A stretch of DNA of 11,472 nucleotides, taken from positions 1 to 11,472 of the forward strand of contig JAILQR010000094.1 of NCBI GenBank assembly GCA_024698845.1. The letters are read 5' to 3'. Each line of letters begins with the position of its first letter. The first letter of the stretch is position 1. The position numbers and the translations under genes were made by a program. The stretch comes from Bacilli bacterium (GTDB taxonomy: Bacteria; Bacillota_I; Bacilli_A; RF39; UBA660). Positions 6,444 through 11,472 of the stretch are shown piece after piece. The notes beneath the pieces were generated by a model. It saw only the letters and a program-made list of their open reading frames with translations, ran no database searches and was not told where the DNA came from.

Positions 6444-6471
6444 ATTATAACATAATTTTTTCTTAATGCAA
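6444..6471 (-). promoter_or_regulatory. Sigma-A-type promoter of the rimP-nusA-infB operon
   Basis: On the minus strand a TTGCAT -35 (6466-6471) and a perfect TATAAT -10 (6444-6449) are 16 bases apart. The predicted start is near 6437, leaving a leader of about 50 bases before rimP. The -35 lies within one arm of an 11-bp inverted repeat. Confidence 0.65.
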
Positions 6472-6525
6472 GTAAGTATTTCTATATTTATTATATGTAA
6501 TATTATCGAGTATATTACTTGCATT
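6465..6525. repeat. 11-bp inverted repeat spanning the spacer upstream of rimP
   Basis: AATGCAAGTAA (6465-6475) and TTACTTGCATT (6515-6525) are perfect complements 39 bases apart. One arm covers the -35 box of the rimP promoter and the other encodes the last codons of the upstream membrane protein gene. This could be an operator with two half-sites, an mRNA 3' end structure, or chance. Confidence 0.45.
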
Positions 6526-6964
6526 TAAAACCTGTTGATTTAATATTTCTTATAAATACTTTTGTTGTTCTATATGCCTTATTATCTTTTATATCTTCGT
6601 CTGTTAAATCATAAGATAAATATAACTTATTTTTAAAGAATTTTAGTTTTGTGTTGTTATCATTTAGTGAGGTACTTTTAATATCACTAAGTGTACTTGT
6701 ATATACGTCTAATATGTTAGGTGCGCTTTTTTTATTTAGAAATGTTGTTTCTAAATCATAATGTATTTTCTTTATATGATTATTTCTTTGTGTAACTTCA
6801 TATTTTTCAACAGTTTTAATTCCATGAACTGTTTCTGATTTAGTACATACGTAACTTCTACTATAAAATCGTATAAAAGTTATTAAATTAATTAAAAATA
6901 TAACAACAATGAATCCGATAAATTCAACTAAATGTTCTCTAATGTAATGCATTACTTTAGACAT
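6515..6964 (-). CDS. Small single-pass membrane protein, function unknown
   Basis: This 149-residue protein was not recognised. Residues about 15-34 (FIGFIVVIFLINLITFIRFY) form one hydrophobic helix after a short N-terminus, and the rest is hydrophilic, rich in Lys, Asn, Thr and Tyr, probably exposed outside the membrane. It has two cysteines, C40 just after the membrane helix and C148 next to last, which could form a disulfide joining the ends of the soluble domain. The pattern ETVHGIKTVEKYEVTQ followed by an IHYDLETTF strand resembles small beta-rich extracytoplasmic domains, but no family is assigned. The ATG at 6962-6964 lies 5 bases after AGGTGA (6970-6975); an in-frame GTG inside that site is rejected. 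It stands between cotJC and the rimP promoter with its own promoter candidate. Confidence 0.75.
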   Translation of the reverse strand: MSKVMHYIREHLVEFIGFIVVIFLINLITFIRFYSRSYVCTKSETVHGIKTVEKYEVTQRNNHIKKIHYDLETTFLNKKSAPNILDVYTSTLSDIKSTSLNDNNTKLKFFKNKLYLSYDLTDEDIKDNKAYRTTKVFIRNIKSTGFKCK

Positions 6965-6969
6965 ATATA

Positions 6970-6975
6970 TCACCT
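6970..6975 (-). promoter_or_regulatory. Shine-Dalgarno that places the start of the membrane protein at 6964
   Basis: AGGTGA, 5 bases, then ATG (6962-6964). The upstream in-frame GTG (6971-6973) lies within the site. Confidence 0.7.
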
Positions 6976-6981
6976 AAAATA

Positions 6982-7010
6982 AATATATTTTAAAATCAAA
7001 TATTTTTCAA
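6982..7010 (-). promoter_or_regulatory. Candidate promoter of the small membrane protein gene
   Basis: TTGAAA (7005-7010) and TATATT (6982-6987) are 17 bases apart on the minus strand. The predicted start falls almost on the Shine-Dalgarno, which is very short for a leader. An AT-only 7-bp stem with a GAAA loop (6998-7015) overlaps the -35 and could be a weak cotJC terminator instead. In DNA this AT-rich such matches arise easily. Confidence 0.35.
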
Positions 7011-7013
7011 TAT

Positions 7014-7568
7014 TTAATTATTCGTTTTATACTTATTTAGTAAATCTTTAAAGCGGTTAAAATGAACAACTTCTCTTTGTCTTAAAAATAATAATGGTGC
7101 TTTTAAGTCATCGGTTTTTGCGTAGTCTATTAATCTTTCATAAACTATTCTAGCTTTTTCTTCAGCAGCCATATCTTCCATTAAATCTACTATTGGATCT
7201 CCTGTTACTGCAAATGTAAGAGCACTATATGGAACTCCGTCTACGTTAAGTGGATAAATGCCTTTTCCGTGTTCAACGTAATATCCATCAAGTCCCGCTT
7301 CTTTTAATTCTTCTTTGGTTGCACCATTCATAAGTCCATGTAAGATTGATGAAATCATTTCAACGTGTCCAAGCTCTTCAGTTGCTATATCATTTAGAAG
7401 CGCTCTTCCCTCGTCATCAGGCATAGTGAATTTTTGACAGAAATATCTTAGTGCTGCTGATAATTCACCAGCATAACCACCTAGTTGTGTAATAATAAGT
7501 TTAGCCATTTTTAAATCTTTATTTTTTATGTTAACTGGATAATTTAACATTTTCTTATAACAAAACAT
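7014..7568 (-). CDS. cotJC: Spore coat protein CotJC, manganese-catalase-like
   Basis: CotJC is an inner spore coat protein of the manganese catalase (ferritin-like diiron/dimanganese) family. At 184 residues it matches the Bacillus protein in length. The N-terminal KKMLNYPVNIKNKD segment is typical. The four-helix bundle keeps the metal ligands of the family: E35 (GELSAALRY), E65 and H68 (TEELGHVE), E136 or E137 (AAEEKAR), and E166 with H169 (REVVHF). The active site therefore looks intact and could break down peroxide during sporulation; that activity is inferred. Its ATG shares one base with the upstream stop (TAATG), so it is translationally coupled to the CotJA-CotJB fusion. Its presence strongly suggests the organism forms spores. 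Confidence 0.95.
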   Translation of the reverse strand: MFCYKKMLNYPVNIKNKDLKMAKLIITQLGGYAGELSAALRYFCQKFTMPDDEGRALLNDIATEELGHVEMISSILHGLMNGATKEELKEAGLDGYYVEHGKGIYPLNVDGVPYSALTFAVTGDPIVDLMEDMAAEEKARIVYERLIDYAKTDDLKAPLLFLRQREVVHFNRFKDLLNKYKTNN

Positions 7569-7963
7569 TATTTATCTACCTCCCATGGCCATGGGCCATT
7601 TTCCCACGTGTAGTTATCCTTCTTTGCATTTAAAGTTATACTTTCATACTTATTTTCATACATATCTATATACTCTCTTAACTTTGTTTCATGATCTTTA
7701 AAACATTTATATATATCTAAATCTTTAGGGTTTAGATCAAGGTATAAACCTAGGTCTGTAACAATAAAATTTTCTTCCATTATTTTAATTAGAAGATTCT
7801 CTCTGTCAGTCTTTCCTTTTAGTTTATAAACAGAATAGTTTTTATATGGTTTGTATTCATCTTTGAACATATTTCCGTATATAAATCCATCGTCATTTAT
7901 ATTTATACTTTTACCCATAAATAGATCGCTATTTTTTGTAAAAGTTAAATCATCAAAATACAT
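7568..7963 (-). CDS. cotJB: CotJB spore coat protein with a CotJA-like N-terminus
   Basis: CotJB is a small coat protein made with CotJC. Residues 55-130 are CotJB: ENLLIKIMEENFIVTDLGLYLDLNPKDLD, a charged helix with the LREYIDMYENKY stretch, and the hallmark C-terminus YTWENGPWPWEV. The family is usually under 100 residues; this protein has 131. The extra N-terminus carries GFIYGNMFKDEYKPY (26-40), which fits the G-x-x-F-x-x-(E/x)-Y-x-P-Y motif I know from CotJA, normally a separate gene at this position. I therefore read it as a natural CotJA-CotJB fusion. The ATG at 7961-7963 follows GGAGG (7971-7975) by 7 bases. It is the first gene of the cotJ operon and overlaps cotJC by one base. Confidence 0.88.
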   Translation of the reverse strand: MYFDDLTFTKNSDLFMGKSININDDGFIYGNMFKDEYKPYKNYSVYKLKGKTDRENLLIKIMEENFIVTDLGLYLDLNPKDLDIYKCFKDHETKLREYIDMYENKYESITLNAKKDNYTWENGPWPWEVDK

Positions 7964-8019
7964 CTTATTTCCTCCCTACTTTTAAGATATGCAAGAGGCA
8001 AAATATATGCCTATTTATT

Positions 8020-8048
8020 TTGCAAAAAATATATAAATAAGATATAAT
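8020..8048 (+). promoter_or_regulatory. Sigma-A-type promoter of spoIIIE/ftsK
   Basis: TTGCAA (8020-8025), 17 bases, then a perfect TATAAT (8043-8048). The predicted start is around 8053-8056, which gives an extremely short leader before the ATG at 8065. It also makes the upstream ATG at 8053 unlikely unless the mRNA is leaderless. Confidence 0.65.
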
Positions 8049-8054
8049 TAATAT

Positions 8055-8059
8055 GGTGA
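8055..8059 (+). promoter_or_regulatory. Shine-Dalgarno that places the spoIIIE/ftsK start at 8065
   Basis: GGTGA, 5 bases, then ATG (8065-8067). The spacing equals that of other genes in the window. The first in-frame ATG (8053-8055) has no such site. Confidence 0.6.
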
Positions 8060-8064
8060 ATAAT

Positions 8065-10287
8065 ATGGCAAAGCGTAAAAGAAGAAAAAAAGAAACTGTA
8101 TCAACATTTAAGTATAGTGTTGAACTAACTGGATTATTTTTAATACTAATTGGAATTATTGGTTTTGGCTTTGGTCCTGTTGGTTCTTTACTTAAAAAAT
8201 TTAGTATATTCTTAGTTGGTACTTGGTGGATGTTCCTTTTAATAGGACTTGTTATCCTTGGAGCATACATGTTATTTAAAAGAAAACTACCAAAATTCTT
8301 TTCAAGTAAACTTTTTGGTTTATACGTCGTGATTATAGTAGTATTAGTAGCATCTCATTTTGGGTTTATAGAACATGCTAAAAATAGCAAAGAAATATTT
8401 AAAACTACTATTGATAACTTTATGGAGAGAATAAGTACTATTAATAGTAAAACAGCATTATTTACATCAGGTACTACTTCAATTGAAATTGGTGGAGGTA
8501 TTATAGGTGCAACATTTGCATTTATCTTCTCTAGCTTATTTGGTTTAAGTGGTACAAAAGTTGTAGAAATAGTACTTTTAGTATTTGGTTTAATACTTCT
8601 GTTTGATATTACCTTTGCTGATGTTGTTGAGAAACTTAAACTTTTATTTAAGAAGAAAGAAAAAACTGAAAATGAAAGTATTGTTCCAAATGATATAGAA
8701 ATACATGATTCAAATGCTAAAGTATTAAATGATGAAAAAGCAAAAGATGATAAGATTGTTATTACTGATGTATCAGAGCTTAAAACTATTGCTCCTAAAG
8801 CGTTAGAAGAAAAAGTTGAAGCTAAGAGAGCTGAAAGCGTTCCTGAAAATATTCATTATAAACTTCCTCCACTTAGTTTATTATCTGATTCAGTTAATCA
8901 AGTAACTACTGATCAAAGTGAAACAAGAAAAAATAAAGATAAACTTGAAAAAGCTCTAGCAGATTTTGGTATAACTGCTAAAGTTGTAAAAATACATATT
9001 GGTCCTGCTGTAACACAATATGAGCTTACAGTACCTAATGGAACAAAGGTTAGTAAAATTACTAGTGTTAATAAAGAAATATCTTTAGCAATGGCTGCAA
9101 CAGATGTAAGAATCCAAGCGCCTATTCCAGGTAAAAGTACTATCGGTATAGAAATACCTAACACTGCAGTATCAATGGTTAACATTAAAGATATTCTTTT
9201 ACAAAATGATAAAAAAGGTAAAATATCAGTTGCTCTTGGTAAAGATATCATGGGTGAATGTATAATTACTGATTTAGCAAAAATGCCTCACCTTTTAATT
9301 GCAGGTTCTACTGGTTCTGGTAAATCTGTTTGTACAAATAGTATTATCATTTCGATATTAATGAATTATAGACCAGATCAAGTTAAATTAGTTTTAGTAG
9401 ATCCGAAGAAAGTTGAGTTATCAAATTATAATGGTGTTCCTCACCTACTTATTCCTGTTGTAACCGATCCTAAAAAAGCATCTGTTGCACTTCAAAAAGT
9501 TGTCTCTGAAATGGAAAGAAGATATGACTTATTCAGTGAAAAAGGTGTTAAGAACATCGAAGGCTATAACGAATTAATTGAAAAAGAAAACAAAAAGCAT
9601 CCAGAGATGCCACAAAAGAAAATGCATTATCTTGTTACAATTATTGATGAACTTGCAGACTTAATGCTAGTTGCATCAAAAGAAGTTGAAGATTCAATTA
9701 TGAGAATTACTCAAATGGCTCGTGCCGCTGGTATTCATTTAATTGTTGCAACACAAAGACCTTCAACAGATGTTATTACAGGTGTTGTTAAAGCAAATAT
9801 TCCATCAAGAATTGCATTTGCTGTTGCATCAAGTATTGACTCAAGAACAATATTAGATATGTCCGGAGCTGAAAAACTACTTGGTAAAGGTGATATGTTA
9901 TTCTTACCTATGGGTGAAAATACTCCACGAAGAATTCAAGGATGTTTTATTTCGGATTCTGAAATCAAAAAAGTTATTGATCATGTTTGTAAAGAACAAC
10001 AGGCTAGCTATGATGAATCTATGAATCTTGATAATCCATCAATTGGAACATCATCAGGTTCTGGTTCTGGAGAAGATGGATATGATGATCCAATCTATGA
10101 TGAAGTTGTTGAATTTGCTATTCAAACTGGAAAAATATCAGCATCCCTAATTCAAAGAAAATTTAGATTAGGATATAATAGAGCTGCAAGAATTATTGAT
10201 TTACTTGAAGATAGAGGTATTGTTGGACCACAAAACGGTTCAAAACCTCGTGAAGTATTAGTTAAACTTCAAAATCAAGATGAATAA
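8065..10287 (+). CDS. ftsK: DNA translocase of the FtsK/SpoIIIE family
   Basis: This is a membrane-anchored hexameric ATPase that pumps chromosomal DNA through the division or sporulation septum. The 740-residue protein starts with a basic segment (KRKRRKK). About five hydrophobic segments follow (roughly 21-43, 46-71, 83-102, 144-161, 164-188), then a charged linker (about 190-270). The motor has Walker A GSTGSGKS (414-421), Walker B VTIIDELAD (about 524-532), the ATQRPSTDVITG signature (562-573), and AFAVASSIDSRTILDMSGAEKLLGKGDML. A Ser/Gly-rich hinge precedes the C-terminal gamma winged helix (about 675-735: VVEFAIQTGKISASLIQRKFRLGYNRAARIID), which reads polar DNA sequences. Membrane segments and size resemble Bacillus SpoIIIE more than soluble SftA. 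Divergence from a cotJ operon fits a SpoIIIE role, but SpoIIIE and FtsK cannot be told apart by sequence alone. Confidence 0.95.
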   Translation: MAKRKRRKKETVSTFKYSVELTGLFLILIGIIGFGFGPVGSLLKKFSIFLVGTWWMFLLIGLVILGAYMLFKRKLPKFFSSKLFGLYVVIIVVLVASHFGFIEHAKNSKEIFKTTIDNFMERISTINSKTALFTSGTTSIEIGGGIIGATFAFIFSSLFGLSGTKVVEIVLLVFGLILLFDITFADVVEKLKLLFKKKEKTENESIVPNDIEIHDSNAKVLNDEKAKDDKIVITDVSELKTIAPKALEEKVEAKRAESVPENIHYKLPPLSLLSDSVNQVTTDQSETRKNKDKLEKALADFGITAKVVKIHIGPAVTQYELTVPNGTKVSKITSVNKEISLAMAATDVRIQAPIPGKSTIGIEIPNTAVSMVNIKDILLQNDKKGKISVALGKDIMGECIITDLAKMPHLLIAGSTGSGKSVCTNSIIISILMNYRPDQVKLVLVDPKKVELSNYNGVPHLLIPVVTDPKKASVALQKVVSEMERRYDLFSEKGVKNIEGYNELIEKENKKHPEMPQKKMHYLVTIIDELADLMLVASKEVEDSIMRITQMARAAGIHLIVATQRPSTDVITGVVKANIPSRIAFAVASSIDSRTILDMSGAEKLLGKGDMLFLPMGENTPRRIQGCFISDSEIKKVIDHVCKEQQASYDESMNLDNPSIGTSSGSGSGEDGYDDPIYDEVVEFAIQTGKISASLIQRKFRLGYNRAARIIDLLEDRGIVGPQNGSKPREVLVKLQNQDE

Positions 10288-10297
10288 TAATAGTTAT

Positions 10298-10303
10298 AGG
10301 TGA
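10298..10303 (+). promoter_or_regulatory. Shine-Dalgarno that places the next start at 10309
   Basis: AGGTGA, 5 bases, then ATG (10309-10311). An in-frame GTG (10300-10302) inside the site is rejected as a start. Confidence 0.7.
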
Positions 10304-10308
10304 TAATT

Positions 10309-10839
10309 ATGGACAACGAAATTAAAATTAAAAAAGAAGTACCATTTAAAAACTATCTTTTATTAATACTAATGATTGTAGCAGTAGTATTAATAACACT
10401 TTATATATTTAAATTTTATAAGGTTAAAAACGAGGAAAGATTATCTGAAAGTTATCTAGTAAAAGAAAACTTAGTAAGTAATAAAATTAATAATATTCAA
10501 GAACTTAAAGAAGTACTAAACGAATCACCATCAAAGTTAGTTTTATATATTACATATCATAATAGTTCAAAAATATATAAAATAGAAAAAGAATTAAAAG
10601 ATATATTTAATCAATATAATTTAACAGATATATTCTATATCTTTGATATAACATCTATTAAAGATAAAGTTAATGACTATGCTGATATAATAGACGAAAC
10701 ACTTGATATTAATGTTGTTGACTTCCCTGCTATAGTTTACTATGAGGATGGTCAAATAGTATCTTATAAAAAAATAAATAAGGTTAAAGATGTAAAAACA
10801 TTCTTTGAAAAAAATAATATAGAAAAAAATAGCCACTAG
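10309..10839 (+). CDS. Membrane-anchored thioredoxin-fold-like protein without cysteines
   Basis: This is a 176-residue protein with one membrane helix (about 15-35, YLLLILMIVAVVLITLYIF). The soluble domain, probably outside the membrane, looks like a thioredoxin fold: a strand KLVLYITYHNSS (about 76-87) where active thioredoxins carry CxxC, a helix YKIEKELKDIFNQYN, a strand DIFYIFDIT, a helix, and VVDFPAIVYYEDGQIV (about 136-151) with the conserved cis-proline position (P140) and the following strand-turn. The protein has no cysteine at all, so it cannot act as a dithiol oxidoreductase. A structural, chaperone-like or binding role is possible but unknown. It begins 21 bases after spoIIIE/ftsK in the same direction and is probably co-transcribed. 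Its stop codon lies in a terminator-like hairpin before trmL. Confidence 0.75.
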   Translation: MDNEIKIKKEVPFKNYLLLILMIVAVVLITLYIFKFYKVKNEERLSESYLVKENLVSNKINNIQELKEVLNESPSKLVLYITYHNSSKIYKIEKELKDIFNQYNLTDIFYIFDITSIKDKVNDYADIIDETLDINVVDFPAIVYYEDGQIVSYKKINKVKDVKTFFEKNNIEKNSH

Positions 10840-10849
10840 GCTATTTTTT
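10824..10849 (+). terminator. Hairpin with T-run between the thioredoxin-like gene and trmL
   Basis: AATAGCC, an ACTA loop and GGCTATT, extended by A-T pairs to about 11 bp, end in a run of six T. The hairpin contains the stop codon of the upstream gene and ends 2 bases before the trmL Shine-Dalgarno. It looks like an intrinsic terminator, but no promoter fits between it and trmL, so it probably acts as a partial terminator. Confidence 0.65.
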
Positions 10850-10862
10850 ATGGAGGTAAATA

Positions 10863-11375
10863 ATGATAAATGTAGTTTTATTTGAACCGGAGATACCAAC
10901 TAATACAGGTAACATTATGAGAACTTGTATTGCAACTAATGCAAAACTTCATTTAATTAAACCACTAGGTTTTTCTTTAGATGAAAAAAGTGTTAAAAGA
11001 AGTGGCGTTAATTATATAGACAAAATAGATTTAACTGTATATGAAAACATTGAAGATTTTTATTCAAAAAATGAAGGTACTTTTTATTATCTAACTAGGT
11101 ATGGACATAAGCCACATACAACTGGTGACTTTAGTAATAGTAAAGAAAACATTTATTTTATGTTTGGTAAAGAATCAACTGGTATACCAAGAAAATATCT
11201 AAAAGATCATTTAGATCATTGCTTTAGATTACCAATGAGTATAAATGTAAGATCTCTAAACTTATCTAATACTGTTGCTATTGTAGTTTATGAAGCACTA
11301 AGACAACAAAACTATAATGATCTATTATTTGATGAACCACATAAAAGTAAAGATTTTATAATGGAAGATGATTAA
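10863..11375 (+). CDS. trmL: tRNA (cytidine/uridine-34-2'-O)-methyltransferase
   Basis: TrmL (also called CspR or YibK) is a small SPOUT-class enzyme that uses S-adenosylmethionine to methylate the ribose of the wobble base (C34 or U34) of leucine tRNAs. The 170-residue protein has only the catalytic domain, as in the family. Signature blocks are NVVLFEPEIPTNTGNIMRTC (3-22), LGFSLDEKSVKRSGVNYID, the cofactor loop FGKESTGIP (101-109), and the knot segment MSINVRSLNLSNTVAIVVYEALRQ (125-148). The ATG lies 5 bases after GGAGGT (10852-10857). It follows the thioredoxin-like gene behind a terminator-like hairpin. Its last codons and stop lie inside a perfect palindrome shared with a convergent gene. 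Confidence 0.95.
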   Translation: MINVVLFEPEIPTNTGNIMRTCIATNAKLHLIKPLGFSLDEKSVKRSGVNYIDKIDLTVYENIEDFYSKNEGTFYYLTRYGHKPHTTGDFSNSKENIYFMFGKESTGIPRKYLKDHLDHCFRLPMSINVRSLNLSNTVAIVVYEALRQQNYNDLLFDEPHKSKDFIMEDD

Positions 11376-11391
11376 TCATCTTCCATTTTCT
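11360..11391. terminator. Perfect palindromic terminator between convergent genes
   Basis: Positions 11360-11387 are a perfect 28-base palindrome centred on ATTAAT; on the plus strand it is followed by TTTTCTTTG. It can fold in transcripts of either strand. It contains the stop codons of trmL and of the convergent minus-strand frame, which overlap by 4 bases. The T-run is better on the plus side. Confidence 0.8.
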
Positions 11392-11472
11392 TTGTATAAA
11401 TTTTTCTAACTATATTTATAAATATAGTTGATGATGATAATACAATTACAAATAATAAATCTTTAATTTTTA
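11372..11472 (-). CDS. C-terminal end of a convergent gene, probably a membrane protein (partial)
   Basis: On the minus strand an open frame of 32 codons enters from the right edge and ends at TAA (11372-11374). The visible end is KDLLFVIVLSSSTIFINIVRKIYTKKMEDD: a hydrophobic stretch of about 17 residues, then a basic and an acidic tail, as in a protein ending with a membrane helix. The rest lies outside the window, so no family can be named. It is convergent with trmL and shares its terminator palindrome. A chance open frame of this length is possible in AT-rich DNA. Confidence 0.5.
   Translation of the reverse strand, partial: KIKDLLFVIVLSSSTIFINIVRKIYTKKMEDD
11408..11429. repeat. Perfect 22-base AT palindrome
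   Basis: AACTATATTTATAAATATAG plus TT reads the same on both strands. It lies inside the partial minus-strand frame, 20 bases from the terminator palindrome. It has no flanking T-run on the plus strand and only AT-rich pairs. It could be a second structured element at the 3' ends or a chance consequence of base composition. Confidence 0.5.

Larger units (their letters stand above)
7964..8064. promoter_or_regulatory. Divergent control region between the cotJ operon and spoIIIE/ftsK
   Basis: About 100 bases serve both directions. For the minus strand I see GGAGG before cotJB and CATA-type -10 candidates resembling sporulation sigma E/K boxes (CATATATT within 7996-8012 and CATATCTTA at 7983-7991), none with a convincing -35 at proper spacing. 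The short inverted repeat AGGCA-N7-TGCCT (7996-8012) could be an operator. The plus-strand promoter is listed separately. A sporulation promoter for cotJ is expected from its role but not proved by this sequence. Confidence 0.4.

Noticed and set aside
6998..7015. AT-only 7-bp stem with GAAA loop after cotJC as a terminator
   Set aside because: The stem has no G-C pair and only a short T-run; it overlaps a promoter-like -35 box. Too weak to list as a terminator.
7983..7991. CATATCTTA as a sigma-K -10 box for cotJ
   Set aside because: The implied transcript start would fall on the cotJB Shine-Dalgarno and no -35 element is convincing.
7965..8270. Minus-strand open frame of about 100 codons across the cotJ-spoIIIE spacer
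   Set aside because: It is antisense to the membrane segments of spoIIIE/ftsK, runs through the promoter region, and has no recognisable protein features.
8913..9251. Minus-strand open frame inside spoIIIE/ftsK
   Set aside because: It is a shadow of the well-conserved motor domain on the other strand, with no ribosome-binding site that fits and no family features.
10621..10899. Minus-strand open frame over the end of the thioredoxin-like gene and the start of trmL
   Set aside because: It crosses a terminator hairpin and two genes that are clearly coded on the plus strand.
1..11472. Mobile elements, CRISPR, prophage, defence or toxin-antitoxin genes, tRNA or rRNA genes
   Set aside because: No direct repeat arrays, transposase or integrase motifs, terminal repeats or tRNA-like folds were seen; nearly all of the sequence is accounted for by core genes.

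Overview
This window looks like a chromosomal core region of a low-GC, spore-forming Firmicute. It is very AT-rich, uses A/T-ending codons, and uses TGG for tryptophan with TGA as a stop (genetic code 11, not the Mycoplasma code). It carries a reduced rimP-nusA-infB-truB-rpsO-pnp cluster plus spore coat genes of the CotJ family next to a SpoIIIE/FtsK translocase. Reduced ancillary genes together with spore genes fit an uncultured gut Bacilli lineage related to Mollicutes/Erysipelotrichia. That placement is inference from gene content only.

Layout. Positions 1-6390 are one minus-strand transcription and translation cluster, read right to left: rimP (short), nusA, ylxR/rnpM, infB, rbfA, truB, a CFI-box zinc-ribbon-like protein, rpsO, and the 5' end of pnp. 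Most junctions inside the block are tight (1-base overlaps or gaps of a few to about 28 bases), so it reads as an operon. A sigma-A-like promoter lies at about 6444-6471. rpsO has its own strong promoter (726-754) with a long, structured leader, and a terminator hairpin separates rpsO from pnp. The usual ylxQ, ylxP and ribF genes are missing. Positions 6515-7963 hold a small membrane protein of unknown function and a two-gene cotJ operon, also on the minus strand, in which CotJA and CotJB appear to be fused. A divergent promoter region (7964-8064) leads to the plus-strand genes: spoIIIE/ftsK, a membrane-anchored thioredoxin-fold protein without cysteines, and trmL. trmL meets the tail of a convergent minus-strand gene inside a perfect palindrome.

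Function. The left block makes and matures the translation machinery (30S maturation by RimP, RbfA and S15; initiation by IF2; tRNA pseudouridylation by TruB) and couples it to transcription and RNA turnover (NusA, RnpM, PNPase). The right block holds spore coat and chromosome-translocation genes plus a wobble-position tRNA methyltransferase.

I found no prophage, insertion sequence, CRISPR array, defence locus, tRNA or rRNA. The most interesting signals are regulatory and architectural: a candidate S15 autoregulatory leader whose hairpin loop can pair with the rpsO Shine-Dalgarno; a rimP lacking its C-terminal domain and possibly starting at AUA; the CotJA-CotJB fusion; and the palindrome that encodes the same Met-Glu-Asp-Asp tail for two convergent genes.
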